NCBI GenBank assembly: GCA_038373885.1
Contig: JAWZYV010002555.1
Location: forward strand, 310,001 to 374,000
DNA from: Cheiracanthium punctorium
Lineage: Eukaryota; Arthropoda; Arachnida; Araneae; Cheiracanthiidae
Direction of reading: 5' to 3'
DNA length: 64,000 bases
The notes under the pieces were generated by a model. It was not told the DNA's origin and made no database searches. It was given only the letters and a program-made list of their open reading frames with translations. Positions 34,378-45,806 of the stretch are shown piece after piece (positions within the stretch are counted from its first letter, which is position 1; each line of letters begins with the position of its first letter). Made by a program: the position numbers and the translations under genes.

Positions 34378-35347
34378 AGAAAAAAATGCTAAAAAGATGC
34401 AGAAAAAACTTTCAACTGTCAACTCTGGGTGATTCATTTTCCTTAAAAAAAAAAAAAAAAAATCCATGTATAACTTTAACACTGTACAATTTTAGAGAGT
34501 AAGTCAAATTTTTACTTTATTTTGCTGCCTTAATCTAGAGCAGTTGAAAACAGTTTAAGCTGAAAGCTTTTTAAAGAATGACTGCTCAAGGATAAAATAC
34601 ATTTTTGTGTTACAATATTAATCAAATGTCACAAACTTTTCACCTTTTTTCAATTATTTTAGGCTCGCGTTATTCTAGAAAAATACAGTCATATGAATAT
34701 TTTTTAATACACTATGATTAAAAAAAATGTGTATGAAAAATGTTAATGCCACGCTTAAATTTGCTAAGTTGCCTCAAAATATTGTTGAATAAACATTGTA
34801 TTTTGTATTGTTTCTTTAACACATATACATATGCAACATTTTCTATGTTATTATACTATTAACTTTGTTCAAAAAGGTTTTCTTAAAATAGGAAAATAGT
34901 AGGTTTGCACTTAAATAAATGTGTTCAACAACCAGTTAGGAACTATAGTAAAATAATATTTTTGTTAAAAATTGTCTACTATCGTCAGTCTGATTTCAGC
35001 GTTGGATTTCCAATATGAACTTTTTGAAGAAAAAATTATGCTAATGTTCACTTTTAATAATTTCTTTAAAGGCAATGCATTTATACTTACTCAAATCGCT
35101 TTATTCAGTTAGCTTTTTTCAGAATTGGTATATTTATTAAAGAGTTTGCAATGAAAAATTACATTTAGCGAGTTTTGGGAAAGTTGGAAACATGATCAAT
35201 AGCAAAGATTTCATACCATCCATTTCGGTTATCTATACATGATTATTAAATTATTCTGAATTTAATTTAATAATGGTGAGCAATAAATATATTGTCAGAA
35301 GAAAGAAAACTATTTCGAAATCAAAAGGTTTCGCTAACGATTTCCAT
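34378..35347. other. AT-rich stretch, no gene seen
   Basis: It probably includes the 3' end of the P-like element, but I could not find its terminal repeat. No other feature is supported. Confidence 0.35.
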
Positions 35348-35929
35348 CATGTTTCCAGAGGCGTAGCGAGAGCATCATGATTGGGAGGGGAGAGCTGTAA
35401 AATATGCCAACTCAAAACTTGGAAATTTTTGAAAAGTAACCAAGAGTCAATTCATTTTTTCCATCATTTTTTAAAAATAACCCTTTCATTGTCTTTCGAT
35501 AAAGCGCTCAAATAAATCTTTACATAACCCAAATAAAATATATTAAACTGTGCACTGAACCATGTTTAATGGTTGCCAAAACACGTTTCTGTCCAAACTT
35601 TCTGTCCTGAAAATAACAATATCGTAGCCAGGCGGATTAAAACAAAACCATCGTCGTTTTAATAAATCAGAAAGTCTATATTATGTCCATTTAAACACAT
35701 TTTATAGAATAAAAATTCAATAAATGTTACAGAAAATGTAAGTAATAATAATTAAACTAGCAAAATGGCTCCATAATTTGCTTAAATTACGTGTAACATA
35801 AATTTTTAAAAAATTACAATTTACATCTACATAATTATCGATCTGTCTCAATGCTCTGGTCATTTAAATATATAGATAAACTTTTTTGCCTTTTATACAG
35901 AATTATACATAACTATATTAAAAAATAAT

Positions 35930-37110
35930 TTTCTCGGTAATCTTTTATATAGTATATGAAATGAAAACATCCTTTTAATGCAAAATTAAATTTTCACAAG
36001 TAAACTACAGTCAAATTAAATATGTACATTAAATAATTAATTCAATAAAAAATGTATGTAAACACAAAATTTATAAAAACGTGAAGTTTTATAAATTTTT
36101 TAGGACAGCAGTAAATGTGTGTCTGTTTTAAAATCATTTTTCATGATTTTAACACCGAACTCTCACTTTCTTTTTCTAACCGATTTTTTAACACTGATTT
36201 TAGTTCTTAGAGTCTACCAAATTTTAAGTTTTTGCATTTTACACAGAATCATACATAAATATTTTAAATATACAGATTTAAAAACTAATTAAACAAAAAA
36301 GTATTTAAACACAAAATTTATAAAAGAAATGAAGTTTTAAAAATTTCTAGAACGGCAGTAAATGTGTGTTTTAATTTTTTTAAATAAAATTAATATTGAA
36401 CTCAAAACTTACTAACGCAATCCTATTCTTACCGATTTTTCAACACTGATTTTAGATTTTACAGTCTATCATTTTTTTTAAAAGTTTTTTTACAGAATTA
36501 CTCATAAATATTTTTAAACATAACTTTCACAGTAATCTTTCATACAGTACATGAAATGAAAACACTCTTGGGATGCAAAATTAAATTTTGACAAGTAAAC
36601 TACAATCAAATTAAAGATGTAGAGTTAAACAAAAAACTAATTCAATAAAAATGTATATAAATACAAAACTTTTAAAAGAAATGAAGATTTTAATATTTCT
36701 AGAATAGCAGTAAATGTGGCTTGTATTATAAAATTGTTTTTCATAAGCTTAAAAGTGAACTCAAACTTACACTTTCGTATTCTTACAGATTTTTCAACTT
36801 TGATTTTAGATTTTACAGCCTGCATTTTTGCATTTTGTACAAAATTATTCATGAACATTTTAAAATATAATTTTCAGCTATGTTTTAATGATGCTACATA
36901 AAATGAAACATCGTTGGAAAGCAAAATTAAGTTTTTACAAGTAAACTACAAAAAATCTATATGTAGGTTAAAAAAAAAAACACTATTTCCATGAAAAATA
37001 TATGTTAACACAAAATTTATAAAAGAAGTGAAGTTTTAAAAATTTTTGAAGAACAGCCGTAAATGTGTCTGTGTTTTAAAATTATTATATATTAGTTTTT
37101 TACAGTCTAC
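35930..37110. repeat. Diverged internal repeats of the hAT element
   Basis: Phrases like AACACAAAATTTATAAAA, GAAGTTTTAAAAATTT and CAGTAAATGTGTGT recur near 36060, 36305, 36660 and 37010. A second phrase set around CATGAAATGAAAACA and ACAAGTAAACTACA recurs near 35950, 36545 and 36895. The spacing is about 250-350 bases. They were probably copied inside the element before it decayed. Confidence 0.7.
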
Positions 37111-37689
37111 AAATTTTAAGGCTTCAAAACTTGCCGATGTGTCAAGTTCCCCCTTTCCTTGGAAAAGAAATTGCATTCATTAAAAATAAACATAATTTAA
37201 ATGTACTTTTTATTTTAGTAATTTTTTAAAGAGAATACATAAATGATAAATACTAAAGAAAATGACTAAATCTTAATTTTCCGCCCAAATGCTTTTTTAC
37301 TAAAAAATTTAACTCACTAAAAGAAAAAATAATAAGATTGCATAACTTAATTTAGATTCAAATAGTTTGGCATTGGCATTTGTTAATGTAATGGATTATA
37401 CATACTTTTTCATTTTAACTATTCTTCTTGTTCAGCATCGACAGCAGTCTAGTCAATTTGTCAGTCAATCCATTTCACATTTCATTGTCATTAAATTGTT
37501 CTTCTGCATCATCATTGTTGCGTAAGCTCCTTCACAATTCAATTGGCTAAACTTCTTTTATTCGTACTTACTCGTAACTTCCAGTAATACAGTTGACACA
37601 GTGTAAATGCTAATTCAGTACGTTTTAAAGTCAAGCAGTTTCTCTACTGCATCCATTGAGAGCATTCTTATCTTGCAAAGATCAAATAA

Positions 37690-38751
37690 ATCTCTAATTC
37701 ACTTTTCGTGCATGCATATCGGGTTTGAATCATGGATACATCTCATTATGTTTTCAATGGCAGTATCTATTAAATCATCTTTACTTAAAGGAAACTGGAA
37801 CATAGAATGAAGGGGCAAAATTTTTGTCTTCATAGTAGAAACATTTTCTTGAAGGCCACTAGCTAATGTGTCTAGAACAGCTTTGACTTCTTTTCTGAAA
37901 AACTGTTTAAATTGCAAATTTGCTCCAGTTTCTCTAGCATTGTCAGATCTTTTTGGGAGCACCCTTCTTCTGTGATGCAGTTGGAAATCACGTTTTGCAT
38001 CAATGCTAAACTTTTCAGAAAATGCTACAGCACTTTCGATCAAATCATCCATTCCATCAGTGTCTGCATTAATTTCCGCAAGTCTTCTTGTTGTACTTTC
38101 TGTTATTGAAATGCAATCAATAACATTCAAAATAGGTGTTTCCAAAATTTCTGACAATACTTTTACCTTGTAAATTATGTTTTTCATAAAAAAATATGCT
38201 TACAATAAAATCAAATGTTTTCATCTTTTTGTAAAGACCATAAGCTTTTGTTTTTGTAGCAGAATCGACACCAGTTTGAGATGACATTTCTTCCAATAAA
38301 TCTAAAATAAGTTCAAATGATTGACAAACAGCTCTAATCGTTTCTGCTTTAGCCGTCCACCTTGTTCTAGAAAGATTTTTTAAGATTAATGCATTTTCAA
38401 CTTCGGAAATTTTATTTTGCAACTGTCTAAATCTTTTTGCACTTGAAGTAAAAAATACATATAATGCTTCAAGAGTATCAAACATATCTCTTATTATTAT
38501 GCTAATATTACAACTATGTTCCAGAGCCGTATTGATTCGATGATCCTGGCAAGGGATGTACAAAACAGGATGACCGACAATTTCTGACACTTTTGTTGCA
38601 CTCCTTTAAATTTTCCAGACATTGAACTGGCAAAGTCATATGACTGGAAAATCATGCCAGATGTATTAATTCCCTTTTTTTGCAGAATGTCACAAATTTG
38701 CTTGGCCATTCCTTCACCTGTCTTATTTGTGCATTCTGCAACTTCAATCAA
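37690..38751 (-). pseudogene. hAT transposase related to ZMYM1-type proteins, frameshifted
   Basis: Three overlapping minus-strand frames make one protein relic. The first part has SYDFASSMSGKFKGVQQK; the middle has YIPCQDHRINTALEHSC and LSRTRWTAKAETIRAV; the last has a long helical stretch ending in DLIDTAIENIMR. The order and motifs match the central catalytic and helical parts of the hAT family that includes zinc-finger MYM-type 1-like proteins. At least two frameshifts break it (near 38590 and 38190), and both the N-terminal zinc finger and the C-terminal dimerisation end are missing. Confidence 0.75.
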
Positions 38752-39105
38752 AAGCTATGAAGCTAGTTAAGATTTTGGGGAATTAATGGGGATAAAACAA
38801 GATTTTTGGGAGGGCCCAGTATGCTCAATGCATTCCATTTGTTGATTTCTAGATTTTATTTGTTGATATTAATATTTTTTAATCGATGACCTTTGTTACC
38901 AAAAATAATTTTGATTGAGTACTCTTGTCTTAAACTACATTAATAATTGCCCTTTTTCCGCTCACCAAGTGGTCCCTATGAGTTCGTAAAAACAACCGCC
39001 GCCCGTGCTGTGGACATCACTTGAAAGGGGTGTAAATTAAAGGAATTTTTTATCATATTATTTATATAGCAGCAGTATTTTTTAACTCAACTAGTTTAGC
39101 TCCGT

Positions 39106-39165
39106 GGTAAACTAGCGATTAGGACGTTTTACTGGTAACCCGTAAATTCAAAATTTCTGTTAAAC
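39106..39165 (+). repeat. Degenerate tRNA-like sequence (SINE relic)
   Basis: The order of tRNA-like segments (TAGCTCCGTGGTAAAC, then AGGACGTTTTACTGGTAAC, then a weak B box AATTCAAAATT) suggests the head of an old tRNA-derived SINE. Paired stems are not conserved, so it is not called as a tRNA gene. Confidence 0.3.
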
Positions 39166-39752
39166 TGGGCAGTCAAAATCAGATACATTTTCTCTTTTCG
39201 TTAAGATGATGAAAAACTTCAAGGAATCGATTTTCTGTGGCTTGTGAAAAATTAATTATAGTTTGTCCTTTTTGAGGTATATTTTTCTGCGGCATTTCTT
39301 TTAAAGTATATGAGAAAGGAAAAAAAAATTGAACTCATTTCCTTAAACATCTGGATAAAATCTGCAGAAAGGTGGCAGTGACAGTTCAAAATAATTATTG
39401 GAGGAACTGCCGACTGTGTGCGGGATAATTTAGCAGCCTGAAGGCCTGGGCACCCAGTGGACATGTAGACGTTTTTCGGGAATAACAAACGAAGCAATGC
39501 AAAGAACCCGGGACTGGTACAAAAATATCTGCATTCATTAACAGCCAAGTATGGAGGAGGAGTTCTATGGGGGTAGCTTTTTGATGGTACAGTGCCAAGG
39601 CTTGGAAAGAGGATGGGAGGAAGAGCGTCGGAGTGTTAAATAAAGGAGAAACACGTTTTAATCTTCCCTTCGGTCAATTCCAAGTCTGGTATTCATCATC
39701 ATCACTGACCGCCCTCCTAAGGTTTACTAAGCTATTCTTTTTATACCCCTAA

Positions 39753-39784
39753 GATCGAAACATGCCCACTGCATGTTTCGATCC
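39753..39784. repeat. Perfect palindrome with short loop
   Basis: GATCGAAACATGC and its complement flank CCACT. It lies about 190 bases inside the right end of the hAT element, so it may be a transposase-related subterminal structure. Confidence 0.75.
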
Positions 39785-39982
39785 AGAAGAGAAAATAATA
39801 ATTAAAAAATATAGTAATAAAAATAATAAGATTCTGAAATTAATGTACCCTAAATACATTTTTTCCCACCTGAAATACAATTTTTCCCAAGTGACGAGCG
39901 AGATTTTGCCAACTCGTATAAATTTTGGGAGGGGATACTCCCCCCTCACCCCCCCCCCCTTAGCGACGCCTCTGCATGTTTC

Positions 39983-41870
39983 TAAAAGAAAGTTGAAATA
40001 AACAAATAAGGCGATTACAAAATTATAATAATAACATTTTTCCTTTTAGTCAATAAATGTGGTACTGCTTTAAAAAGGCTATTTTATATTTTTTTCGTAA
40101 TTAAACACTTTGAATTATCCCTCCGTTAAAGGTATTTGCTCAGTATTCCTTAACTCCAGCGGAACAAACCGGACTCATTTCAAGACCCCTTCTTTTCAAG
40201 GAGCAGGCCCGGTGAGTAGAATAGAGAAGGCCCTGGCTAGACCACCTCCTACATATTCAACGGACTTATCACCTCCAGACAACTTTTCGTGTCCAAATGG
40301 AAACATAAAGCTGGCAGGCCATCGACTTGACGACATCAAGTTGCCGAAATGCAACGCTTCTTAGTTCGAAAAAGTTTCAAGGAAAGGATGGTTGTAATAA
40401 GTATGGAGAAGTATTTTATCAAAATATGCAGAATTTTTTCAAACTAGCGACTCTTTCTTTTTCTTCTAAATTTATTTTTAACTCTAAGCCCAGGTTTAAT
40501 CAGTTCTCTCTCATTATTGAGAAGATGCCCCTTCCCTCTTTGTGATCAGCGTTACTTCCTGCATGGATGTTTGATTTCGCCGTTGCCTTTAATCACAAAA
40601 AGAGAATCTGGATTGGCACACACAGGCGTATTCTTTCAACATGGAGGACATTAGAACTACGAAAGATTTTACATTCACATGCTCCCTATACCGTATACGG
40701 TCCTACAGCAGTCCAGCACTCGTTCCAATTTTTTTGTAATTTCGTAAAAAGCTGGTAAATTTCGTTCACGATTGGTTATACACGCAAGTTGTCCCAAAAA
40801 GCTGCTAGTACGCTTTAATTCTTCATCCATTAAAGATAAGTGAGCAATGCACGCCCAAGAAATGTTCAAAATGCTAAGAAAAGAATCTCGCTTTAATTTA
40901 AAAAAAAGTGACACATTTTAAATTTGTATACGACCCTGGTGCAAAAAATTCCCAAATAGCAAAATTTGCCCCATACACCATTGAGGTGATTTACAAAATT
41001 TCAGCCTTTCATCATAAAACGTCTCGGAGACTTTAAACAAAGATGGTCATAGTCCATAAATGAATTGGAATGTAAATATATATTGATAGAATGCAAATTA
41101 TTTTCTTTCGTATTTTTTGTACAACCTCCCAAACACAGTCATCCGACATTAGTATTTTTCCCTTCGAGAGTCTTTGAAAAGAGGTTTAAGTTCGCATATA
41201 TGTGTCTTCATATCTCTGACACTTTTGGGGACATAATTCTCCATCACCTCATTAGTGTATGGAGCCCATTTTACTAACTGGGATGTTTTTTTGTTCGAGG
41301 ATCATATATATATATATATATATTTAAAGTGTCGCTTTTTAAAAAGTAACGGGAGGAATTTTTCCTTAATATTGTCTTTTTCCTACCTTATTTTGAACGT
41401 TTTTTTTTTTTCCCAATTTACACAGCCCACTTTTCTCTAATGGATAAAGAACTAAAGCATGCATTACGATCTTTTCGGGGCACCTTGTAGAAATTTATAC
41501 ATCAATGAGTGTTTTTTCAGCAATGAATTTATTTCTGCCACTGATGTTAGTAACACTTACCCTATCAAGAATGTCTTAACTGCATGAGGCGCTATGGTTG
41601 CGCCGTGAAATTACTTCATTTCAGAGCTTTCACTGGTAGTCACAAGAAAAAAATAAATAAATAAAATTGTCGAAACGCTGAAAAAGTGCAGCCGTTGCCA
41701 TCAATCGATTTAACTACCGCACAGCCAGCTGTGCCAGAAAAAATTTCTTTAGCTCTGTGATTCGATCGACCGCCATGCTGTTGGTAGTTAAAGGGATTGA
41801 TGGCAACGACTTCCCTTTTTCTACATCGATGAGAGAATGCTTCAAAGGGTTAACGACAGGCAAATCTTTC
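39983..41870. other. Intron sequence, no firm feature
   Basis: This is the rest of the receptor intron. A minus-strand frame at 40675-40914 (79 residues, starting MSLFFKLKRDSFLSIL) has a balanced composition unlike its AT-rich surroundings, but I recognise no family. A TA run lies at 41306-41323. No bounded element is seen. Confidence 0.35.
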
Positions 41871-41873
41871 CAG

Positions 41874-42118
41874 CGGCCAGCGAGAAGTGGATGCTGCGCC
41901 GCAAGAAGGCGTTGGTGGCGGCCTTCATGCCGTACCTGATAATGTCGTGGATGATAGGCGTAGCTTTCCTCATCATGACCGTCTTTCAAAGTCTGCTGGT
42001 CTCCAAACTCACCATCGTCAAGCAGTATCCCGTGGTGGACGGCCTCGAAGAGTTCGTCAGCAAGACACGAGTGACTGGACTGACCCAAAGAGAGATAGAC
42101 TTAAACCTAGTTCTGAAA
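41874..42118 (+). CDS. Ionotropic receptor, exon with M2 helix
   Basis: The acceptor AATCTTTCCAG and the donor AAA/GTAAGT (the consensus) bound the exon. It starts with two bases that complete the split codon from 29468 and ends on a codon boundary. It encodes ASEKWMLRRKK, then the membrane segment LVAAFMPYLIMSWMIGVAF and LIMTVFQSLLVSKLTI, the form in which ionotropic receptors carry the channel-gate helix (a Y/F-QS-LL-S-LT pattern). The rest (VVDGLEEFVSK to NLVLK) enters the second lobe of the ligand-binding domain. Confidence 0.88.
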
Positions 42119-42854
42119 GTAAGTTATATTCTTTCGCATGCACGGTATGAAATAGTATAGATGAGGGGTGAAAAGTATTTATCGATAAGGCCTGTGCACT
42201 GATCCACGGTAGAGGCAGAACGGCACGGGGCAAAGGGACATTGTCAGGGCTAGCTTTCAGCTGGCGGGTGTCCACCAATAAAAGAGGATTCTAGACCATC
42301 CATCGGTTTGTGGTTTCTCAGGATTGGTTGGGCCGAGTCTTCCTCGGAGACATCCTATGACAGTACGTTGAAGACGCGGAATATCAATCGACTTGACACT
42401 GCTTTGTTTTTGTTGTTACTAACGCCCTCTGGCAACCGCGAAGTAGGGACAGATCCTTCATATAGGACGGTGATGGGCTTTCGTTTTAATGAGCCCGATT
42501 TAGCTCAAGGTCTCTTAATTTTGAATCAATTCCAGATGAGATACCTAGAACCTGGATCGGCACCCTCGGAGCCATTAACAGATCTTACGTATACACGGCT
42601 CCACAGAAGTCCAGTCGAGAGAGGGTTTCACCCTCCCAAGCACTGGTCAAGTCGGTCCTGCTCCACTTTCCGTTTTTTATGCGCGCGGAACATAGCGACA
42701 GAGACTAGGCTACTGCGGGACACTTTGCTTTTAAAAAGATGAAGCAAAGGCATGTGCCTCCCAAATTAAAAGCATGCAAGTAAGATAATCGCAGAGGAAA
42801 TTAATTATCCTATCGTTACAAGAATATAATAATAATCATTTCTTTCATTAATAG
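42119..42854 (+). other. Intron with GC-rich segment
   Basis: The intron is 736 bases. About 42180-42740 is clearly richer in G and C than the DNA around it and carries a long plus-strand open frame (42308-42742, 144 codons) with no domain I know. Both splice sites around it are good, so the segment is intronic. It may be an unrecognised mobile sequence. Confidence 0.5.
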
Positions 42855-43135
42855 GACTCAGGAATACCCGTGTACGATGAAGCATGGTTGAAATTGGAGC
42901 CAGAACTGGTGTCTGGTAAAACGTTGTTCTCCGATGAATCGCTGCAAAAGGTGGAGAACGGACAGTTCTGCATTTTCCACGGCCATCTGATCTTGAGAAC
43001 CATTCTAAGCGAATATTTTCAAAGGAGAGGAAAATGCAATTTCCATCTCTCGGATAAAATGTTCTTCCCTTTCCCGCTCATGGTTCCAGTGAAGAAAACT
43101 CTCCCGAAGAAGTTTAAGGAAAAAATAAATTTCGG
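42855..43135 (+). CDS. Ionotropic receptor, exon of ligand-binding lobe S2
   Basis: The acceptor TTTCATTAATAG and the donor GG/GTAAGT flank 93 codons plus two bases. It starts on a codon boundary (DSGIPVYDEAW), continuous with the exon ending at 42118. It runs through CIFHGHLILRTILSEYF and the segment FPFPLMVPVKKTLP, which corresponds to the usual motif of IR S2 lobes, a run ending in a basic residue and followed by the helix before M3. The last two bases pair with the first base of the next exon to give G. Confidence 0.88.
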
Positions 43136-44164
43136 GTAAGTATTCTACATTCTTACGTGAAATGACATCTTTCCCGCTCTCCCCAGCTGAATAAATAAAT
43201 CGTTGAAAAGAAAACGCTTTTAAACTGACGCTTCAGGAAGTCCACGAGATTCCGCGCCCGCATCCTAGAAAAGTACAGACCTACGTTGGTAATTTGTCAG
43301 GTGTCTCCTTAATAGGGTTTCTTCCCCTTTCCTGCCCGAGCTAACTTGCAGCTGCTCAGGTATTTTGTATTGTTTAAAAACATTAGCATTTAATTAATAT
43401 TTTAAAATTCTTATATTTGTCATTTTTCGGCTGCTGTAGTCTAAATGCAAATTGACAAAGACAACTCTCTTCAACTGTAAAACCTGCTGAAACTAAATAA
43501 TCAATTTGGTGATCCATTTTAAAAAAATGTGTCAATATATGTCTTTTTTATGTATAAAAGTATTTCTAATCAATCGTTCAATGAGTAATTAAACTTTTAC
43601 AAGCCTAAAAAGAAAGCTACACACACAACTAAGATGAAACCATAGAGTCAATATCAATATCAAACACATTTTTCATGTAGATGTTTTAGATAAATTTGAC
43701 CTTAAAAATCGGCCCCAACTTCCGAAAAATCATAAGTGTATTTAATCATCATAAATCTGAAAAAAATATTAAATAAATAAAAAATGAAGTTCAATTTTAA
43801 TCCTACGGCATTGGAGATTTCAATAAAGGAATGTTAAAAAAAAATTCGTCAAATCACCAGAAGAATTGGAAAAGATTGAAATTGGAATGCCTTGAAGATA
43901 TTCACGCATAATGGAAAAATGCAGTTTAGTATCCTATTCACCATCTTGGATTCTTTTCCCCCGCGGACCTGCATCCACGATACCCCGATCCGTTTGAAAA
44001 AAAGGCCAAAATCCTGAAACACTAAAACCACACGATAAAAAAAAAACACACACACAATTTAAACAAGGGTATTCTAAGGGAGTGAAGAATATACATTTTA
44101 TGTGGTAAAAAATTCCTCATGGGGGGTTTATGACCCCCTAACCCCCCCTCTTGGCTACGTCCCT

Positions 44165-44335
44165 GTCTGTAGGGGCGGTGGTGTGGTATGCTTAGCATCG
44201 CATCGGGGCGCCGTCTTCGAAGGGGCGCAATTCCAAAAGGGTTTTCTTTGGGAGAAAGCAAAAGGAGTGCCTTTTTTACGTTTGCAGGGGCGTCATGAAT
44301 ACCCTAACCCTCCCGCCCCCTCGCCCGTGTATAAA
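44165..44335. repeat. Dispersed repeat, copy 2
   Basis: It contains AGCATCGCATCGGGGCG, CGAAGGGGCGCAATTCC and TTTTTTACGTTTGCAGGGGC, matching the copy at 8530-8680 in order. A C-run that precedes it (44130-44155) ends in GGCTACGTCCCTG, which looks like the right end of another hAT MITE. Confidence 0.5.
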
Positions 44336-44439
44336 TAACGTTTTATGTAATTCTCCAATTTTGTTCAATTGAAATTTGGTTATGGAAACTATTTTCACTA
44401 TTAGATATCTATTTTCACTATTAGAGTGGGGGCTGTCGA

Positions 44440-44530
44440 TCAACCTTTCCTTTAATCCATCAGTGAATTCGAGACCTTTACACTTAAGCCATCTACCATG
44501 CTCAACATCTTATCCACTCGGCCACATCGC
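44440..44530 (-). repeat. tRNA-derived SINE head, antisense
   Basis: On the minus strand it reads GTGGCCGAGTGGATAAGA, an A box of the Ser/Leu tRNA type, and further on GGTCTCGAATTC, a near-complete B box. This is the best-preserved tRNA head of the family. Confidence 0.65.
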
Positions 44531-44565
44531 AGAAAAGTAGCCAGGGGGTGGCTGATGAGCATGGG

Positions 44566-44775
44566 GACCAATATGGGGTGGGGTAGGGGACAAGGTAGGG
44601 CACTTGCACCTAGAGATTTAGTATGTTGTATTGATTTAGCATATTGTGTTATGTAAACAAAAGTGCATCACAAAGCAAAATTGGAAATGAAATTGTTACA
44701 AATGTGAAATGTGGACCCCTCTAGAAATTTTTTTTTAAGTTTGCCCTCCTGCCCCTAAAAAAACTTCTATGTGCA
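44566..44775. repeat. G/C-run hAT-like MITE, copy 2
   Basis: It has the same plan as 1-216 and 56098-56283 in the reverse order: a GGGGTAGGGGACAAGGTAGGGC end, an AT-rich core with a GTAAACAAAAG segment, then TTTTTAAGTTTGCCC. The ends are not sharply defined. Confidence 0.45.
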
Positions 44776-45004
44776 TGCTGCATGCTGATGAGGATTCAGC
44801 TACCCTGAAATAAATAAATATAAGATAAGGAGAAAATTATGTATTCATGGATAACAATAACTTTAATATGCAAAAAAATATTTCTTTTTTGTTCATTTGG
44901 AAACAGCAAAATTAAAAATTTTCTTTTTTAACACCAAAAAAGAAGGATGTTATAAACGTGATAATTTTGTTTATCATTGTGTGTGAGCTGTGTGATGGAA
45001 AAGC

Positions 45005-45190
45005 TAAACTAGGGGTATCTGCCTGGGATGGGGAGGACTTAAGGGATTCTAACGTGTATTCATGTTACATCGGGGGAAAACTGACCAAAACTCCAGACCG
45101 TTAGATCGACAGCTGCACAGCTGGGCCCGAAAGCGAGACCTTTACACTTAAGCCGTCTACCATTTTGATCATCTTTTACACCATGGTAGC
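45005..45190 (-). repeat. tRNA-derived SINE fragment, antisense
   Basis: Phrase order as at 1200-1400: GGGATTCTAACGTGTATTC, GGGGGAAAACTGACC, AGATCGACAGCTGC, GGGCCCGAAAG, then ACACTTAAGCCGTCTACCAT. The copies differ by scattered substitutions. Confidence 0.6.
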
Positions 45191-45289
45191 GTCAATTGTG
45201 TGTTTGGCAATGTAACTTTCAAAAGGGCTTTCCTATTTCAATGTGTTTTTTTACAATTTTATTTCAAAACTTAATCAGATGGTTCTTAA

Positions 45290-45550
45290 CTATGTTTAAG
45301 GAAAGTCTGTTCTGCTGTTTAATTTTTGAAAAATTTCACTACCAATAGTTTAAGTTAGGTGACCATCTATCTTATTAAAATTTCATTTTACCTGCTTCAG
45401 TTTTTTTACATGATGATAAAACAAAACAAAAAACTTAAGGCCAGAATGAAAGAAGTTTTAGTTTTCCAAGTCCTTAAAAATATGAAAATTACAAAAAATT
45501 TTAATTGCTAGTAATGCACTGACAACAATTTTATTTTATTTATATAGATA
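45290..45550. repeat. Old copy of the array repeat family
   Basis: It contains AATAGTTTAAGTTAGGTGACC, a TTTTTTTACATGATG segment and ends TTTTATTTATATAGAT, the same 3' end as the units at 21954-29280. It shows that the array family also exists as single dispersed copies. Confidence 0.6.
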
Positions 45551-45806
45551 TTAATTTTAACTTACTCTAAACCTAAGTAGACGATTCTACAAACCCATAG
45601 TATTATTCGGTATACATAACAAATACTTTCTATATTAACTTGTTCACTCCTGTTATTATCAAAAACAGAACAGCTCGTTTTCTACAAGCAGTTAACACAA
45701 CTGAATGCTTTGGTACATACTACTGTTTGTGTTGCATTTTTACTACATTAGTAGATTGATATGTGTAAATACAATTACTACACAAAAAAATTCATTTATT
45801 TTCTAG

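Larger units (their letters stand above)
35356..39974 (-). mobile_element. hAT transposon, 4.6 kb, with broken transposase
   Basis: The ends CAGAGGCGTAGCGAG and the complement of CAGAGGCGTCGCTAAG are flanked by a perfect 8-bp duplication CATGTTTC (35348-35355 and 39975-39982). Transposase remnants lie on the minus strand at 37690-38751. Tandem-like internal repeats occupy 35930-37110. The element lies in the 12.4 kb intron of the ionotropic receptor gene. Confidence 0.9.
43136..45806 (+). other. Intron with repeat fragments
   Basis: The intron is 2.7 kb. It contains the repeat fragment at 44165-44335, a SINE piece at 44440-44530, a MITE at 44566-44775, a longer SINE piece at 45005-45190 and an old copy of the array repeat family at 45290-45550. 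The first 900 bases show no feature. Confidence 0.5.

Noticed and set aside
41714..42088. 124-residue minus-strand frame
   Set aside because: It is the shadow of the receptor M2 exon on the opposite strand.
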